Assembly: GCF_001742145.1 (NCBI RefSeq)
Contig: NZ_CP015749.1
Coordinates: 124,001 to 188,000 of the forward strand
Source of the DNA: Pectobacterium parmentieri
Lineage (GTDB): Bacteria > Pseudomonadota > Gammaproteobacteria > Enterobacterales > Enterobacteriaceae
DNA length: 64,000 nt
Direction of reading: 5' to 3'
In this document: piece by piece, positions 38,683 through 50,200 of the stretch
Numbering within the stretch: position 1 is the stretch's first letter
Layout: each line of letters opens with the position of its first letter
Notes under the pieces: generated by a model
The model's database searches: none
Seen by the model: only the letters and a program-made list of their open reading frames with translations
What the model was told of the DNA's origin: nothing
Made by a program: the position numbers and the translations under genes

Positions 38683-40635
38683 TTATTTCGCGTGTTGCAG
38701 ATCAATACGATAAACCGCAAAGCCCGTCTCATCATTCCCGACGGACGTCATCGGGTACTGTGCTTTCTCTTTGATAAACGCGGCGGCCTTCTCTGACGGT
38801 GATGTTTCAAAACGGATATCCAGCGGCGTATCGCTGACGATAGGCGCCAGGCGCCAGTTGTTATCCGCCTGTGGCTTCACTTCTCCCGACTTTTGCGTTT
38901 CCGCACTGATGTAAGCCGCGAGTACGGAACGGTTTTCATCCGGCGATGCAAAGGCCACAGATTTCTCACCCGTACCGGCAAATTTCTCACCATAAGCGCG
39001 ATAGTTATTGGTGGCGATCAGGAAGGTTGCTTTGGGATCGAGCGGTTTGCCGTTAAACGTCAGAGCGTTGATACGGTGCGATTTCTCGTTGATTAACGTG
39101 CACTCGCTGTCATAGCGGGCAGGCTGCGTGACATCAATCTGATAATTGACGCCATCGATCACGTCGAAGTTATACGTGCGAAAGCCGTCCCAGTTGAGTA
39201 GAGATTGCGGTTCACGCTTGTTCGGATCGATTTGTTTGAACTGCCCCGCAGAGCACTCCAGCCATTCTTGCACCTGCTGTCCGTTGACTTTCACCACCAC
39301 CAGCGTATTCGGGTAGAGATACAAGTCGGCAGCGTTACGGAAGGTGAGCTGGCCTTTTTCTACTTCGACATAGCTGGCTGGATCGTTTTTACGTCCGCCG
39401 GCTTTAAACGGTGCGGCGGCGGAAAGTACCGGCAGATCGGCCAGATCGGGATCACCCTGAATAAAGTGTTCTACGTAGGCGCGCTGGGCATTGTTGACGA
39501 TCTGCACGGTCGGATCGTCCTGAACCAGCGACAGATAGCTGTACATGTTGTCTGCGGATTTGCCGATGGGTTTGCTGACGAACTCACGCGTATCTTTATG
39601 CGCATCGGAGAGCACTTTCACCAGCTTGTCGTCTTCCGCTGCCAGTGATTTCTTCTGCGCTTTGTCATAGATCGGTCTGGCTTCTGCTTTTGCTTTTTCC
39701 ACCTTCCAGGTGCCGCTGTCGTTATTCAGCGTGAAATCGACAACGCCGAGGTGGTCACCCCATTGTCCCGGCATTACGGCAGGCACGCCGTTAAGCGTTC
39801 CCTGTTTGATATCCGCGCCTTTGATATTGGCAAAGTCACTGCTGGGGAAAACCGCGTGAGCATGGCCAAACATGATGGCATCAACCCCAGGAATTTGGCT
39901 GAGGTAGTAAACGGAGTTTTCTGCCATGGCTTTATATGGCTCGGCAGACAGGCCGGAATGAGGGATAACGATCACCAGATCGGCACCTTGCTTACGCATT
40001 TCTGGCACCCATTTTTTGGCACTTTCCGTGATGTCTTCTACGGTGACTTTGCCTGTCAGATTGGCTTTATCCCACACCATGACCTGCGGCGGGACGAAGC
40101 CAATATAGCCGATGCGCAGCGTATGCTGTTTGCCATCGCGATCTTTAACCGATTTGTTTTCAATATGATATGGCGTAAACAGCGGCTTACCCGTTTTTGC
40201 ATCCAGCACGTTGGCGTTCACATAAGGAAATGTCGCGCCTGACAGCGCTTTGTGCAGGTAGTCCAAGCCATAGTTGAATTCGTGGTTACCGATATTGCCG
40301 ACGGAATAATCCAGCGTGTTCATCGCCTGATAAACCGGGTGTACATCGCCTGCTTTCAGCCCCTTCGCCGCCATGTAGTCGCCTAGCGGGCTGCCCTGAA
40401 TCAGGTCGCCATTATCAACCAGCACGCTGTTAGTGGCCTGGTCGCGCGCGGCGTGAATCAGGCTGGCGGTACGCACCAGACCAAATTTATCGGTTGGCGT
40501 ATCCTTGTAGTAATCGAAATCCATCATATTGCTGTGCAGATCGGTAGTTTCCAATACCCGTAAATCAACGGTAGCGGCATGAACGGTCGTGGCGACCAGC
40601 GTAGCAAGTAGGCTGAGTGCCAGTGAATGCTTCAT
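38683..40635 (-). CDS. cpdB: Periplasmic 2',3'-cyclic-nucleotide 2'-phosphodiesterase / 3'-nucleotidase
   Basis: CpdB hydrolyses 2',3'-cyclic nucleotides and 3'-nucleotides in the periplasm so that outside nucleotides can be used. The 650-residue protein has a signal peptide ([20 protein letters not shown]), a metallophosphoesterase domain with the metal ligands [28 protein letters not shown] and GHAHAVFP, and a C-terminal 5'-nucleotidase domain ending near residue 600. ACAAGGAG precedes the ATG. It is divergent from cysQ across 205 bp, as in E. coli; both act on phosphorylated nucleosides. Confidence 0.95.
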   Translation of the reverse strand: MKHSLALSLLATLVATTVHAATVDLRVLETTDLHSNMMDFDYYKDTPTDKFGLVRTASLIHAARDQATNSVLVDNGDLIQGSPLGDYMAAKGLKAGDVHPVYQAMNTLDYSVGNIGNHEFNYGLDYLHKALSGATFPYVNANVLDAKTGKPLFTPYHIENKSVKDRDGKQHTLRIGYIGFVPPQVMVWDKANLTGKVTVEDITESAKKWVPEMRKQGADLVIVIPHSGLSAEPYKAMAENSVYYLSQIPGVDAIMFGHAHAVFPSSDFANIKGADIKQGTLNGVPAVMPGQWGDHLGVVDFTLNNDSGTWKVEKAKAEARPIYDKAQKKSLAAEDDKLVKVLSDAHKDTREFVSKPIGKSADNMYSYLSLVQDDPTVQIVNNAQRAYVEHFIQGDPDLADLPVLSAAAPFKAGGRKNDPASYVEVEKGQLTFRNAADLYLYPNTLVVVKVNGQQVQEWLECSAGQFKQIDPNKREPQSLLNWDGFRTYNFDVIDGVNYQIDVTQPARYDSECTLINEKSHRINALTFNGKPLDPKATFLIATNNYRAYGEKFAGTGEKSVAFASPDENRSVLAAYISAETQKSGEVKPQADNNWRLAPIVSDTPLDIRFETSPSEKAAAFIKEKAQYPMTSVGNDETGFAVYRIDLQHAK

Positions 40636-40840
40636 TGCGTAACTCCTTGTGCAGTGATTATCGATGTGTGAGGCGACCGGGGGGTGTCTTTCATATCATG
40701 ATGAAGTTAAAGTGATTATCGTCTCTAAATTCTGAGGATGACATCAATAATGGCAATAATCGTAGATTGCCTCACAGATGTATAATGAATGACAGAGATG
40801 AAATCTGCGTTACGCGCAACCAATAACGACGAGGTCGATC

Positions 40841-41581
40841 ATGCTAGAACCTATTTGCCAACTGGCTCGTGACGCCGGTGCTGCCATTATGCAGGTTTAC
40901 GACGGCCAACATCCGGTGGATGTTGCGCACAAGAAAGATGATTCACCCGTGACCGCCGCCGATCTTGCGGCACATCGGGTCATTAAGGATGGGCTGGCCG
41001 CCGCGTTTCCCGATATTCCTTTGCTGTCAGAAGAAGATCCGCCTGAATGGGAAACCCGTCGGCACTGGCAGCGTTATTGGCTGGTCGATCCGCTGGACGG
41101 TACGAAAGAGTTTCTCAGCCGCAACGGTGAATTCACGGTAAACATTGCGCTGATCGAGAACGGTCAGGCGGTGCTGGGCGTGGTTTACGTGCCAGTTACG
41201 GGCGTGATGTATTCCGCAGCGGAAGGCAAAGCCTGGAAAGAAGAAAATGGTCAGCGTTGGCAAATTTCGGTGAAGCACGCGCACCCGCCGCTGGTGGTGG
41301 TCAGCCGCTCTCATGCCGATAGTGAGTTAAAGGATTATCTCAACCAACTGGGCGAGCACCAGACGGTGGCGATTGGGTCATCGCTAAAATTTTGTCTGGT
41401 GGCAGAAGGCGACGCGCAGCTTTACCCCCGCTTTGGACCGACTAACATTTGGGATACGGCGGCGGGCCATGCGGTGGCTGTGGCCGCCGGGGCGCAGATT
41501 CACGATTGGCAGGGGCAACCGCTGTCCTACACGCCGCGTGAATCCTTCCTCAACCCCGGTTTTCGCGTCTCTTTATTTTAG
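40841..41581 (+). CDS. cysQ: 3'(2'),5'-bisphosphate nucleotidase CysQ
   Basis: CysQ removes the 3' phosphate of adenosine 3',5'-bisphosphate (PAP), a by-product of sulphate reduction, giving AMP. The 246-residue inositol-monophosphatase-fold protein has LLSEEDPP, the metal-binding [12 protein letters not shown] and the second signature [14 protein letters not shown]. It is divergent from cpdB, with TATAAT at 40781 as a likely -10. Its stop is only 2 bp from the convergent ytfJ stop. Confidence 0.95.
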   Translation: MLEPICQLARDAGAAIMQVYDGQHPVDVAHKKDDSPVTAADLAAHRVIKDGLAAAFPDIPLLSEEDPPEWETRRHWQRYWLVDPLDGTKEFLSRNGEFTVNIALIENGQAVLGVVYVPVTGVMYSAAEGKAWKEENGQRWQISVKHAHPPLVVVSRSHADSELKDYLNQLGEHQTVAIGSSLKFCLVAEGDAQLYPRFGPTNIWDTAAGHAVAVAAGAQIHDWQGQPLSYTPRESFLNPGFRVSLF

Positions 41582-41583
41582 CG

Positions 41584-42162
41584 TTATTTCTCTTCCAGCA
41601 ACTGACGCAGCAGGGACATCACCTGCTGCACTTCCTGCCCGCTTAACGCACCATCCTTCACGAACCGAATTTTCCCTTGTTTATCCAGTACGGCGATAGC
41701 TGAACTTTGCGGCTGTAGCTGCCAGGTTTTGCGCACATTGCCATTGCTATCGACAATAAACTGCGACCACGGAAACGCCTTTTTGTTGTCCTCAAGGCTA
41801 CTACGCACAAACATGCTGGTGCCGATAATGGCATCGTCGGTATTCACGATTGTCGTCGTTTGGTAATAATCATGCGGTAGGTTAGCGGCCTTCAGTGCGG
41901 AAATAAGCGGATCGTTCATCTCTTTGGCGGCGGTTCGGCCAGCGATATGTTGTATCACCCGTACTTTTCCGGGCAATTGTGCGCTGTTCCAGTTTTTATA
42001 ACTAAACTGATTATTCTGGTACTGAAGTTCTCCTTTGTCTGCGATGCCGACGGGGGGAACCAATTGGTTGAGTACCAGCGTATGCGCTGAGGCTGTGAGT
42101 GAAACAAATCCCAATAAGGGCGTGATAAAGAGCGCGAGGAGCAGGCGACGTATTTTTATCAT
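41584..42162 (-). CDS. ytfJ: YtfJ family periplasmic protein
   Basis: A 192-residue exported protein with a signal peptide (IRRLLLALFITPLLGFVSLTASA) quoted only as its core LLLALFITPLLGF, then a thioredoxin-like fold of unknown function. Family landmarks are QYKNWNSAQLPGKVRVIQH-type text here as NWNSAQLPGKVRVIQHIAGR and SSAIAVLDKQGKIRFVKDG. No redox CxxC pair is visible. AGAAGGAAATACC precedes the ATG. It is convergent with cysQ. The 346-bp gap upstream, shared with ytfK, holds a possible PhoB box. Confidence 0.88.
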   Translation of the reverse strand: MIKIRRLLLALFITPLLGFVSLTASAHTLVLNQLVPPVGIADKGELQYQNNQFSYKNWNSAQLPGKVRVIQHIAGRTAAKEMNDPLISALKAANLPHDYYQTTTIVNTDDAIIGTSMFVRSSLEDNKKAFPWSQFIVDSNGNVRKTWQLQPQSSAIAVLDKQGKIRFVKDGALSGQEVQQVMSLLRQLLEEK

Positions 42163-42346
42163 GGTATTTCCTTCTGTGGGGGGCCCGATGCGATGTCAAT
42201 GATGGAAAACGTCGAGCGATGGCATAAGCGTAGAGTCAGGAAACCGGTCTGTCCTGCTTCGTGCTCAAACGGTTTGTGGTTTAGTGCACAAAACCCTTAT
42301 TTTTGAAGGTTTATACTGATGGGTAGGGGTTTATTTAAACACTGTT

Positions 42347-42365
42347 CTGTAAAAATCTGTAAAAG
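42347..42365 (+). promoter_or_regulatory. Possible PhoB box upstream of ytfK
   Basis: CTGTAAAAATCTGTAAAA resembles the PhoB box, two CTGTCAT-like direct repeats, but the repeat distance is 10 bp rather than the usual 11. ytfK belongs to the phosphate regulon in E. coli, which supports the reading; the spacing weakens it. Confidence 0.35.
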
Positions 42366-42508
42366 CAGTTAAGAATACTGAATAGTGGGGAACTAAAAGC
42401 CGTTTTACAGTACTAATTAGCAGTATCCGTTATCTCATTAGCGCTCCAGAACCTCAGCCATGTTGGCGACAGGGAGAGCGTAGAAAAATAAAACGGGAGA
42501 GTAAAACG

Positions 42509-42715
42509 ATGAGGATCTTCGAACGTTACAATCCTTTGAAAGTCGCCAAGTATGTGAAAACCCTGTTTCGCGGGCGGCTGTATATAAAAGGGGTTGGTGC
42601 TTTTGAGTTCGACTACGGCAAAATTCTTTTGCCAAAGAAACAGGATAAGCAACATCTTCTGGTGATGTCCGAAGTGAATCGCCAGGTCATCCGGCTTCAG
42701 GCCGAGATGGGATGA
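42509..42715 (+). CDS. ytfK: YtfK (SpoT-activating small protein)
   Basis: A 68-residue cytoplasmic protein; in E. coli YtfK shifts SpoT toward making (p)ppGpp during phosphate or fatty-acid starvation. The match is strong along its whole length: [38 protein letters not shown] and [17 protein letters not shown]. It stands alone between ytfJ and the convergent paeA, the E. coli order. Confidence 0.92.
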   Translation: MRIFERYNPLKVAKYVKTLFRGRLYIKGVGAFEFDYGKILLPKKQDKQHLLVMSEVNRQVIRLQAEMG

Positions 42716-42725
42716 ATGATAAAGA

Positions 42726-42746
42726 AACGGCCCGTAGCGGGCCGTT
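42726..42746. terminator. Terminator between ytfK and paeA
   Basis: AACGGCCCG and CGGGCCGTT form a 9-bp stem with a 3-base loop. On the minus strand TCTTTATC follows, which suits paeA better than ytfK. Confidence 0.7.
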
Positions 42747-42774
42747 CTGGTATATCACTCGCTGATTATAACCG

Positions 42775-44100
42775 TTAGTCCGCGCTATCAGCCCGCTCGC
42801 TGGATGAGACGACAGGGCGGTCTTCCAGACGAGTGACCAATAGCTGATCGATCTTATAGCTATCGATATCTACTACTTCAAACTTATAGCCTGAGAAGCG
42901 CACTGCATCGGTACGTTTGGGGATTTTCCGCAGCGTATACATCATGAAGCCACCAATGGTTTCGTAGTTACCGGAGTGCGGGAAGTCATCAATATTCAGC
43001 GCCCGCATCACGTCTTCTATCGGTGTACCGCCTTCGACCAGCCAGGAGTTCTCATCGCGTGCCACAATCTGCTCTTCCATGCCCTGACCGACGAGATCGC
43101 CCATCAGGGTGGTCATCACGTCATTAAGCGTGATGATGCCGACGATCAGGGCGTATTCGTTCAGAATGACTGCGAAATCTTCGCCTGCCGTTTTGAAGCT
43201 TTCCAATGCTTCAGACAGCGTCAGCGTATCCGGTACGATCAGCGCCGGACGAATCTGCACGCCGCTGCTCAGCGTCAGGCTTTGGTTTCCCAGCACCCGG
43301 ATCAGCAGGTCTTTGGAATCCACGTAGCCGACGATCTGATCAATTGTGCCATCGCACACCAGAAACTTGGAATGCGGCTGTTGGGCAATTTTTTCCTTAA
43401 TACTGTCTTCCTGCTCGCGCAGATCGAAGTAAACCACGCTTTCGCGCGAGGTCATTGAGGAAGGTACGGTGCGAGATTCCAGTTCAAATACGTTCTCGAT
43501 GAGCTCATGTTCCTGCTTACGCAGTACACCGGCCAGCGCCCCCGCTTCCACTACGGCATAAATATCATCGGACGTGATGTCATCCTTACGTACCATCGGC
43601 AGCTTGAGCAGACGGAAAATGACGTTAGCCAGGCCGTTAAATATCCAGACCAGCGGGCGGAAAAGGAACAGGCAGAAGCGCATGGGGTTGATTATGCGGA
43701 CCGCTACGGTTTCCGGCGCAATCATACCGATGCGTTTCGGGGTGAGATCGCCAAACAGGATGAACAGGCTAGTGACAAGCACGAATGAACAGATGAAGCT
43801 GGCTTTATCGGCGGCTTCGGGTGACATAAAGCGTTCAAATAGCATGGAAAAGGTAGGAGAAAATGCCGCATCGCCGATGATACCAGCCAGAATGGCGACG
43901 GCGTTGACGCCAATTTGAATCACAGTAAAGAAGATGCCCGGCGTTTCCTGAAACTTGAGCACCAGATCGGCGTTAAGGTTTCCCTCATCGGCCATCAGTT
44001 TGAGTTTAATTTTACGAGACGCCGCCAGCGAGATCTCGGACAACGAGAAGAATGCGCTGATGGCAATAAGGAAAAAAATCAGTAATAGACTGTTTAACAT
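42775..44100 (-). CDS. paeA: CBS-domain transporter-associated membrane protein PaeA (YtfL)
   Basis: A 441-residue inner-membrane protein with an N-terminal DUF21 (CNNM/CorB-type) region of three to four helices (LLLIFFLIAISAFFSLSEIS; FICSFVLVTSLFILFGDLTP), then two CBS domains (~200-330) and a CorC-type C-terminal domain. In E. coli and Salmonella YtfL has been renamed PaeA for its part in polyamine (cadaverine, putrescine) export and stationary-phase survival. The start at 44100 (MLNSLLLIFF) is chosen; the frame extends 23 codons upstream without a match. It lies between ytfK and msrA as in E. coli. Confidence 0.9.
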   Translation of the reverse strand: MLNSLLLIFFLIAISAFFSLSEISLAASRKIKLKLMADEGNLNADLVLKFQETPGIFFTVIQIGVNAVAILAGIIGDAAFSPTFSMLFERFMSPEAADKASFICSFVLVTSLFILFGDLTPKRIGMIAPETVAVRIINPMRFCLFLFRPLVWIFNGLANVIFRLLKLPMVRKDDITSDDIYAVVEAGALAGVLRKQEHELIENVFELESRTVPSSMTSRESVVYFDLREQEDSIKEKIAQQPHSKFLVCDGTIDQIVGYVDSKDLLIRVLGNQSLTLSSGVQIRPALIVPDTLTLSEALESFKTAGEDFAVILNEYALIVGIITLNDVMTTLMGDLVGQGMEEQIVARDENSWLVEGGTPIEDVMRALNIDDFPHSGNYETIGGFMMYTLRKIPKRTDAVRFSGYKFEVVDIDSYKIDQLLVTRLEDRPVVSSSERADSAD

Positions 44101-44157
44101 AGTTTTTAACTTTAGGTAAGTTTTCGCATGAGCCGAAATTGACGCAGCGATCCTCAG

Positions 44158-44185
44158 AAAGGTGAACACATAAAGGTGAACACAT
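44158..44185. repeat. 14-bp tandem duplication
   Basis: AAAGGTGAACACAT occurs twice with no gap, 58 bp upstream of paeA and in the spacer after msrA. It is probably a recent slippage duplication. Confidence 0.7.
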
Positions 44186-44272
44186 TATGATCGTTATTGA
44201 AGGCTCGAACCGGGCGAGGATAGGCCCGGTCCGGGCGCATTATAGCAGGAGCGGCGAAATTACCGCCAGTGG

Positions 44273-44911
44273 TCAACGCGGTGGCGGCAGACAGACGCCG
44301 ATACCGCCCAATCCACAGTAGCCGTTTGGATTCTTGTGCAGGTATTGCTGGTGATCATCTTCTGCATAATAAAACGGACCCGCAGGCTCGATTTCTGTAC
44401 TGATAGCGCGGCTATCGCCGTTCTCTCTCATCGCCTGCTGAAAGCGCTGAAGGCTTTCCTGCGCGGCCTGTTCCTGCTCAGGCGTAAGCGTATAGATAGC
44501 GGAACGATACTGGCTGCCGATATCGCCGCCCTGACGCATACCTTGCGCGGGATCGTGATTTTCCCAGAACTGTTGCAGCAACTCGCCGTAGCTGATGACC
44601 GCAGGATCGAAAACGACACGTACTGCTTCAGCGTGGTCGGTCTGGCCGCTGCATACTTCACGGTAGGTTGGATTGGGGGTATAACCGCCAATATAACCCG
44701 CCGCCGTGCTGTAGATACCCTGCTGCTGCCAGAATAAACGCTCTGCGCCCCAGAAGCAGCCCATCGCAAAAATAGCCACAGACATGTGATCTGGCACATG
44801 CGTCATCGAATGTTCATTTACGACATGCAGCCTGGCCACTGGCATTGGGGTTGAACGCCCCGGTAAAGCATCGGATTGCGTAATCCGCTGTGTCTTATCA
44901 ATCGAACTCAT
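44273..44911 (-). CDS. msrA: Peptide methionine-S-sulfoxide reductase MsrA
   Basis: MsrA reduces the S form of oxidised methionine in proteins, using thioredoxin. The 212-residue protein has the catalytic [11 protein letters not shown] (Cys at ~52), [15 protein letters not shown] and [11 protein letters not shown], with the resolving cysteines near the end ([13 protein letters not shown]). The ATG at 44911 aligns with the E. coli start; a GTG one codon upstream is possible. It is divergent from tamA across a 468-bp gap that also holds one copy of the interspersed repeat. Confidence 0.95.
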   Translation of the reverse strand: MSSIDKTQRITQSDALPGRSTPMPVARLHVVNEHSMTHVPDHMSVAIFAMGCFWGAERLFWQQQGIYSTAAGYIGGYTPNPTYREVCSGQTDHAEAVRVVFDPAVISYGELLQQFWENHDPAQGMRQGGDIGSQYRSAIYTLTPEQEQAAQESLQRFQQAMRENGDSRAISTEIEPAGPFYYAEDDHQQYLHKNPNGYCGLGGIGVCLPPPR

Positions 44912-45204
44912 CACGTTGTTGACTCCAACAGAACTAGTGAATGACCCTCTTTCACTGAGAGCATAACCAAGAAGTATTGACCTGTCTTTATATCTTAAAA
45001 GTGTTTACTGTTAAGGTAATGCGTGTCCATAACGCGAAAAAGTGACAATTGCAGGTTAATATCTACTACTAAGGTAAAAAATTAGTACTTATCACTAATT
45101 TAATGCAAGGTTACTCGCCTGTTTCTGCTTTACATGATGTTTTGTTTGAAAACATGAACCTCTATGACCGTCAGTGCGGCGGGCGAAGTGATAGAAGCCA
45201 TGCT

Positions 45205-45340
45205 ATACCCTAAAGAATTCGAGCTGCGGGACAAATTGACTTAACCGATTTGAACGCCGCTTGCAGCGGCCCTTCAGGGCGAAGTTCAGAGATGAGCTAA
45301 GTATTGCCAACGCCCATGCAGCTTGAAGTATGACGGGTAT
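45205..45340 (-). repeat. Interspersed palindromic repeat, copy A
   Basis: A 136-bp element bounded by ATACCCTAAAGAATTCGAGC on the left and GCTTGAAGTATGACGGGTAT on the right. In reverse orientation it aligns with copies at 54098 and 62880: CATACTTCAAGCTGCAT, a GCGTTGGC block, an internal CCCTGAAGGG palindrome and a CTCGAATT-CTTTAGGG end. It ends 40 bp before the tamA start, so it should be part of the tamA leader. The gap to msrA upstream of it (44912-45204) is AT-rich promoter DNA. Confidence 0.85.
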
Positions 45341-45379
45341 ATGGATTTTGGGTGACAGACCGATTGATCAGGGAGCTCA

Positions 45380-47242
45380 GTGACTATTTTCATTGCAAAA
45401 AGACGTTTCACTTCAAAGAACCGTTTCATTGGAAAAAAAAGTGCCGCCGGGAAAGAAGGTATAGCGGGAAGAAAAACCGGCCTTGCTGGCAGTGGCGGTG
45501 TACCGCGATACCGGATATTTGGCCTGATGTGTGCGTTGCTCATGTTGGTGCCTGAAAGCCAGGCGGCGAATGTGCGTCTGCAAGTCACGGGGCTGGAAGG
45601 GCCGTTACAGAAGAATGTGCGGGCGCGTTTATCCACCATTGCGGGCGATGAGGTGAATGCCGACGGGCGTTTCCGCTCACGCGTCGATGAAGCGATCCGT
45701 CAGGGATTACGTGCGCTTGGCTATTACGATCCGCAGATTGGTTTTGAATTTCGACCTGCCGTTAATGGCGGGCGACCGGTATTGATTGCCACTGTCACCC
45801 CCGGCGACCCGGTAAAAATTGCAGGGGTGAACATCACGCTGCGCGGCGGTGCGCACGATGATAAAGATTACCAACAGTTGGTTAAAGACGATCGCCCCGA
45901 CATCGGCTCGGTGCTGAATCATAGTGATTACGATCGTTTTAAAAGTGGGCTGAACGGTTTGTCGCTACGCAAAGGCTATTTCGACGCGCGTTTCCTGCAA
46001 AGTCAGCTCGGCGTGATGCGCGAAGAGAAAGAAGCCTTTTGGGATATCGATTTTGATAGCGGGGAACGCTATCGCTTTGGCGCTGTACACTTTCAGGGTT
46101 CACAAATCCGCGAGGATTATCTGCAAAATCTGGTGCCGTTTCATGACGGTGATGTATATACCAGCGAAGATCTCGGTGAGTTAAATCGCCGTCTCTCTGC
46201 GACGGGGTGGTTTAATTCCGTCGTAGTGTCGCCCGATTTCGACCAGTCAAAAAAATCCAAGGTGCTGCCGCTGGAAGCTGTCGTCACGCCGCGCACCCGT
46301 AACCGCATCGAAACCGGGGTAGGTTATGCTACTGATGTCGGCCCCCGCGTTAAAACGACCTGGAATAAACCTTGGGTGAATTCACGGGGCCATAGCCTGG
46401 AAAGCAGTCTGAGCGTGTCTGCACCGGAGCAATCGCTTGATTTTAGCTATAAAATCCCTTTGTTGAAGAACCCACTTGAGCAGTATTACCTGTTGCAAGG
46501 TGGCTTCAAGCGCGAAGATCTCAACGATACCCAATCCGATGGCACCACGCTGAACGTGGCACGCTACTGGGATCTCTCCAGCGGTTGGCAACGGGCGATT
46601 AATCTGCGCTGGAGCCTCGACCACTTTACGCAAGCGAGCGTAACGGATACCACGATGTTGATCTATCCGGGCGTCAGCATTAACCGAACCCGCCAACGCG
46701 GCGGGCTGATGCCGGTATGGGGGGATACGCAGCGTTACTCCATCGATATTTCCGACACTATGTGGGGATCGGATATCGATTTTGCCGTGGTTCAGGCACA
46801 AAACGTCTGGATTCGCACGCTGGCGGATAAACACCGTTTTGTCGCACGTGGCAATCTGGGTTGGATTGAAACCAATAATTTCTCCCGCGTTCCGCCCTCA
46901 CTGCGTTTCTTTGCCGGTGGCGATCGCAGCATCCGTGGGTATAAATACAAATCTATTTCTCCGCGCGACAGCGACGGCAAACTGACCGGTGCGTCCAAGC
47001 TGGCGACCGGTTCGCTCGAATACCAATACAACGTGACGGGAAAATGGTGGGGCGCGGTTTTTGTTGATTCAGGTGAAGCGGTGAATGACATCAAACGGAG
47101 TAACTTCAAGACCGGCACAGGTGTCGGCGTACGCTGGGCCTCGCCGATTGGCCCGGTGAAATTCGATGTCGCTATGCCGATCGGCGATGCAGAGAAGAAG
47201 AACGATGTTCAGTTCTATATCGCACTGGGGCCTGAATTATGA
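45380..47242 (+). CDS. tamA: Outer-membrane translocation and assembly protein TamA
   Basis: TamA is an Omp85-family outer-membrane protein that works with TamB in outer-membrane assembly and lipid homeostasis. After signal cleavage ([20 protein letters not shown]) come three POTRA domains (~65-310) and a 16-stranded barrel (~320-620) with [17 protein letters not shown] and the terminal strand [11 protein letters not shown]. The 620-residue frame begins at GTG 45380 with GGGAG upstream. This gives about 45 basic residues before the hydrophobic core, where E. coli has only a short signal peptide; no ATG, GTG or TTG lies nearer except inside the core. It overlaps tamB by 4 bp. Confidence 0.93.
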   Translation: MTIFIAKRRFTSKNRFIGKKSAAGKEGIAGRKTGLAGSGGVPRYRIFGLMCALLMLVPESQAANVRLQVTGLEGPLQKNVRARLSTIAGDEVNADGRFRSRVDEAIRQGLRALGYYDPQIGFEFRPAVNGGRPVLIATVTPGDPVKIAGVNITLRGGAHDDKDYQQLVKDDRPDIGSVLNHSDYDRFKSGLNGLSLRKGYFDARFLQSQLGVMREEKEAFWDIDFDSGERYRFGAVHFQGSQIREDYLQNLVPFHDGDVYTSEDLGELNRRLSATGWFNSVVVSPDFDQSKKSKVLPLEAVVTPRTRNRIETGVGYATDVGPRVKTTWNKPWVNSRGHSLESSLSVSAPEQSLDFSYKIPLLKNPLEQYYLLQGGFKREDLNDTQSDGTTLNVARYWDLSSGWQRAINLRWSLDHFTQASVTDTTMLIYPGVSINRTRQRGGLMPVWGDTQRYSIDISDTMWGSDIDFAVVQAQNVWIRTLADKHRFVARGNLGWIETNNFSRVPPSLRFFAGGDRSIRGYKYKSISPRDSDGKLTGASKLATGSLEYQYNVTGKWWGAVFVDSGEAVNDIKRSNFKTGTGVGVRWASPIGPVKFDVAMPIGDAEKKNDVQFYIALGPEL

Positions 47243-50200
47243 TGGATGATAAAAACGACAACAACGCACCAGTAGCGGTGACGGAAGAAAAGGTTGCGCA
47301 GGATAATGTACCGACGACGCCAGCACGAAAAGGACGCTGGTGGAAACGCATCGGCATTGGCATCGTCGCCTTCTTATTGCTGCTGGTTGTTGGAGTGGGT
47401 CTGCTGGTGGGAACCACACCAGGCCTGCATCTGCTGCTGAATACCGTCGCGCGCGTGGTGCCGGGGCTGGATATTGCCAGCGTGAGCGGCGGCTGGCGTG
47501 ATTTAACGCTGAAAAACGTTAGCTACGAGATGCCGGGCGTAACGGTAAAAAGTGAAGAATTTCACCTGTCGCTCGCGCTGGACTGTCTGCGTAAAAGCCA
47601 GTTGTGTATCAATGACCTCTCGGCTAATCGCATTGACGTGGTGGTGGATACCAACGCGTTGCCGGCATCAGAAGAACCTACAACGCCTTCAGAACCGGTC
47701 ACAGAAATCTCCGCGCCTTTCCCTATCTCTCTGCGTCAACTGGTGCTCAACGGCGTTCAGGTTACCGTCGATGATACGGCGATTTCACTGGGCGAATTCC
47801 GCACCGGAATGCAGTGGGAAGGACGCTCATTGACGTTGTTGCCGACCAAAATCAGTGCGCTGCTGGTGGCCTTGCCAAAAACGCCTGTCAATGTGCTGGA
47901 AGATGGCAAAGTGACGGCGGCTGAAATGGCGTCTGTCATCAAAGAAACGGCAGCAAATGTCCGTGAAGCCGCTGAGCAAGGCACCTCACAAACGCTTCAC
48001 ATCGATAAAGTGCTAGAAGCAAATAACACGGTCGCGGCTGCCACGACGACGACACCGATACCAACGGCGAAAACAGATAATGCCTCGGACAAACCCGCGG
48101 TGCCTGAGAAGCCACTGGGCGAGCGCCTCAGCGAACTGTTCTCCAAACCGCTGCTGGCGGATTTACCGCAGTTCACGCTGCCGCTGGATCTGAATATCGT
48201 TGAGATTCACGGTGAACAACTGCGGCTGACGGGCGATCAGGACATTTTGATTACTAACCTGTTCGTACAGGCGTCGACCCAACAGCAGCATTTGCGTCTG
48301 GACAAGCTGATCGTGCAATCGCCGCAGGGTGGATTGAATGTGCGTGGTGAGGCGACGCTCCGTGATAACTGGCCCGTCTCGCTGGCGGCGAACGGCGTAT
48401 TGAACGTCGAGCCGCTCAAGGGTGAAACGCTGAAACTGACAGTCGATGGCGGTCTGCGCGAACAGTTGAATGTAGCGCTGAACCTCTCAGGGCCACAGCG
48501 TGCGCAGTTGGAGTTGCAAACCAAACTGGCGGAAGCCGGGCTACCGCTGTCGTTGACGCTGCAAACCGAACGTGTGCGCTGGCCGCTAACGGGGGCAACA
48601 CAGTATCAGGCGAGCAATGTAAGGCTGCGTTTTAATGGCAAAGCGACCGACTATGCGCTGTCGCTGCGCGGCGACCTGAGTGGGGCAGACATTCCCCCTG
48701 CAACGCTGTTGCTGGATGGCAAAGGCAACGAACAGCAGTTTACGCTGGGCCGCTTGCGGCTGGCTGCCTTGCAGGGCAATGCCGATCTGAGTGCGCTTAT
48801 CGACTGGAGTAAAGCGATCAGTTGGCGTAGTGAGCTACAGTTGAACGGAATCAATACGGCGAAACAGTGGCCCGAATGGCCTGCGAAAGTAGATGGCAAG
48901 ATTACGACGCGCGGCAGCGTCTATGGCGGTAGCTGGCAGTTGCAGGTGCCGGAACTGCGGCTAGATGGCAATGTGAAAGCGAATAAGCTCGCCGCCAGAG
49001 GTGAACTGCGGGGTAACGCGGCAGGACAGTGGACAATACCAACGCTGAATCTGGCGCTAGGCCGTAATCAACTGAACGTCAAAGGCGATCTGAGTGACAA
49101 GTGGCAGTTGGATGCGGACATCAATGCACCGTCGCTGGATGGCATGTTGCCCGGTCTGGCGGGGCGCGCCATTGGCACACTCAAACTCCGCGGCAATCTG
49201 CGTGAACCGCAGATGCTGGCGGATATCACGGCTTCTGGTCTGCGTTGGCAGGCGATCACCATTAGTCAGGTGAGGGTGGAAGGCGATGTGCGTTCTGAGC
49301 AGCAGATTCAGGGCAAACTTGCGGTGCGCCTTGAAGCGCTGAAGCAGGACGGATTGAATATTGCCCTGTTGACGCTGGATGCCAGCGGCAATGAGAAACA
49401 GCATCAGCTTCGGCTGGCTATGCTGGGGGAACCGGTCGCGGGGCAATTGGCGCTTTCAGGTAGCTTCGATCGTCAGGAACAGCGCTGGCGTGGCACGCTG
49501 AACAATACCCGTTTCGACACTCCAGTGGGGGAATGGCGTCTGGCGCAGGATATGGCGTTGGATTACCAGAATACACAACAGAAGATCACGATCGGAACAC
49601 ACTGCTGGCGTAATCCGAACGCCGAGCTTTGTGTACCGAAAGCGATTGAGGCCGGGCCGAGCGGGCAGGCGAGTATTCGACTGAACCGCTTCGATCTCGC
49701 TATGTTAAAACCGTTCCTGACGGAGGATACCGTGCTGGCTGGGACGTTTACTGGCGGTGTGGATATCAACTGGCAAGCGGGGCAAGGTCTGCCACAGGCG
49801 AACGTGTCGCTGGTGGGTAACGGCGTGAGTGTGCGTCAACAGATGCAGGGCAATACGCTGCCGATTGATTTTGATACCTTTACCCTGAATGCCGGGCTCG
49901 ATCGTGGACGAGCGCAGCTTGGCTGGCTGATGGCGATCCGGGAAAACGGACGCTTTAGCGGTGATATTCAGGTGACCGACCCACAGGGGAGGCGCAATCT
50001 CGGCGGCAGCGTCACGATCAATAATATTTCGCTGGCATTGCTTAACCCTGCATTGAGCAAAGGAGAAAAGGCGGCAGGAATGCTCAACGCAAACTTGCGT
50101 CTGGCGGGGGATGCCACTCGCCCGCAGATATTCGGCCAAATGGTGCTGGAGCGGTTGGATATTGATGGTAACTGGATGCCTATCGATCTGACTAACGGTC

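Noticed and set aside
42413-42655. Minus-strand ORF of 80 codons
   Set aside because: Overlaps ytfK, which is clearly conserved, on the opposite strand.
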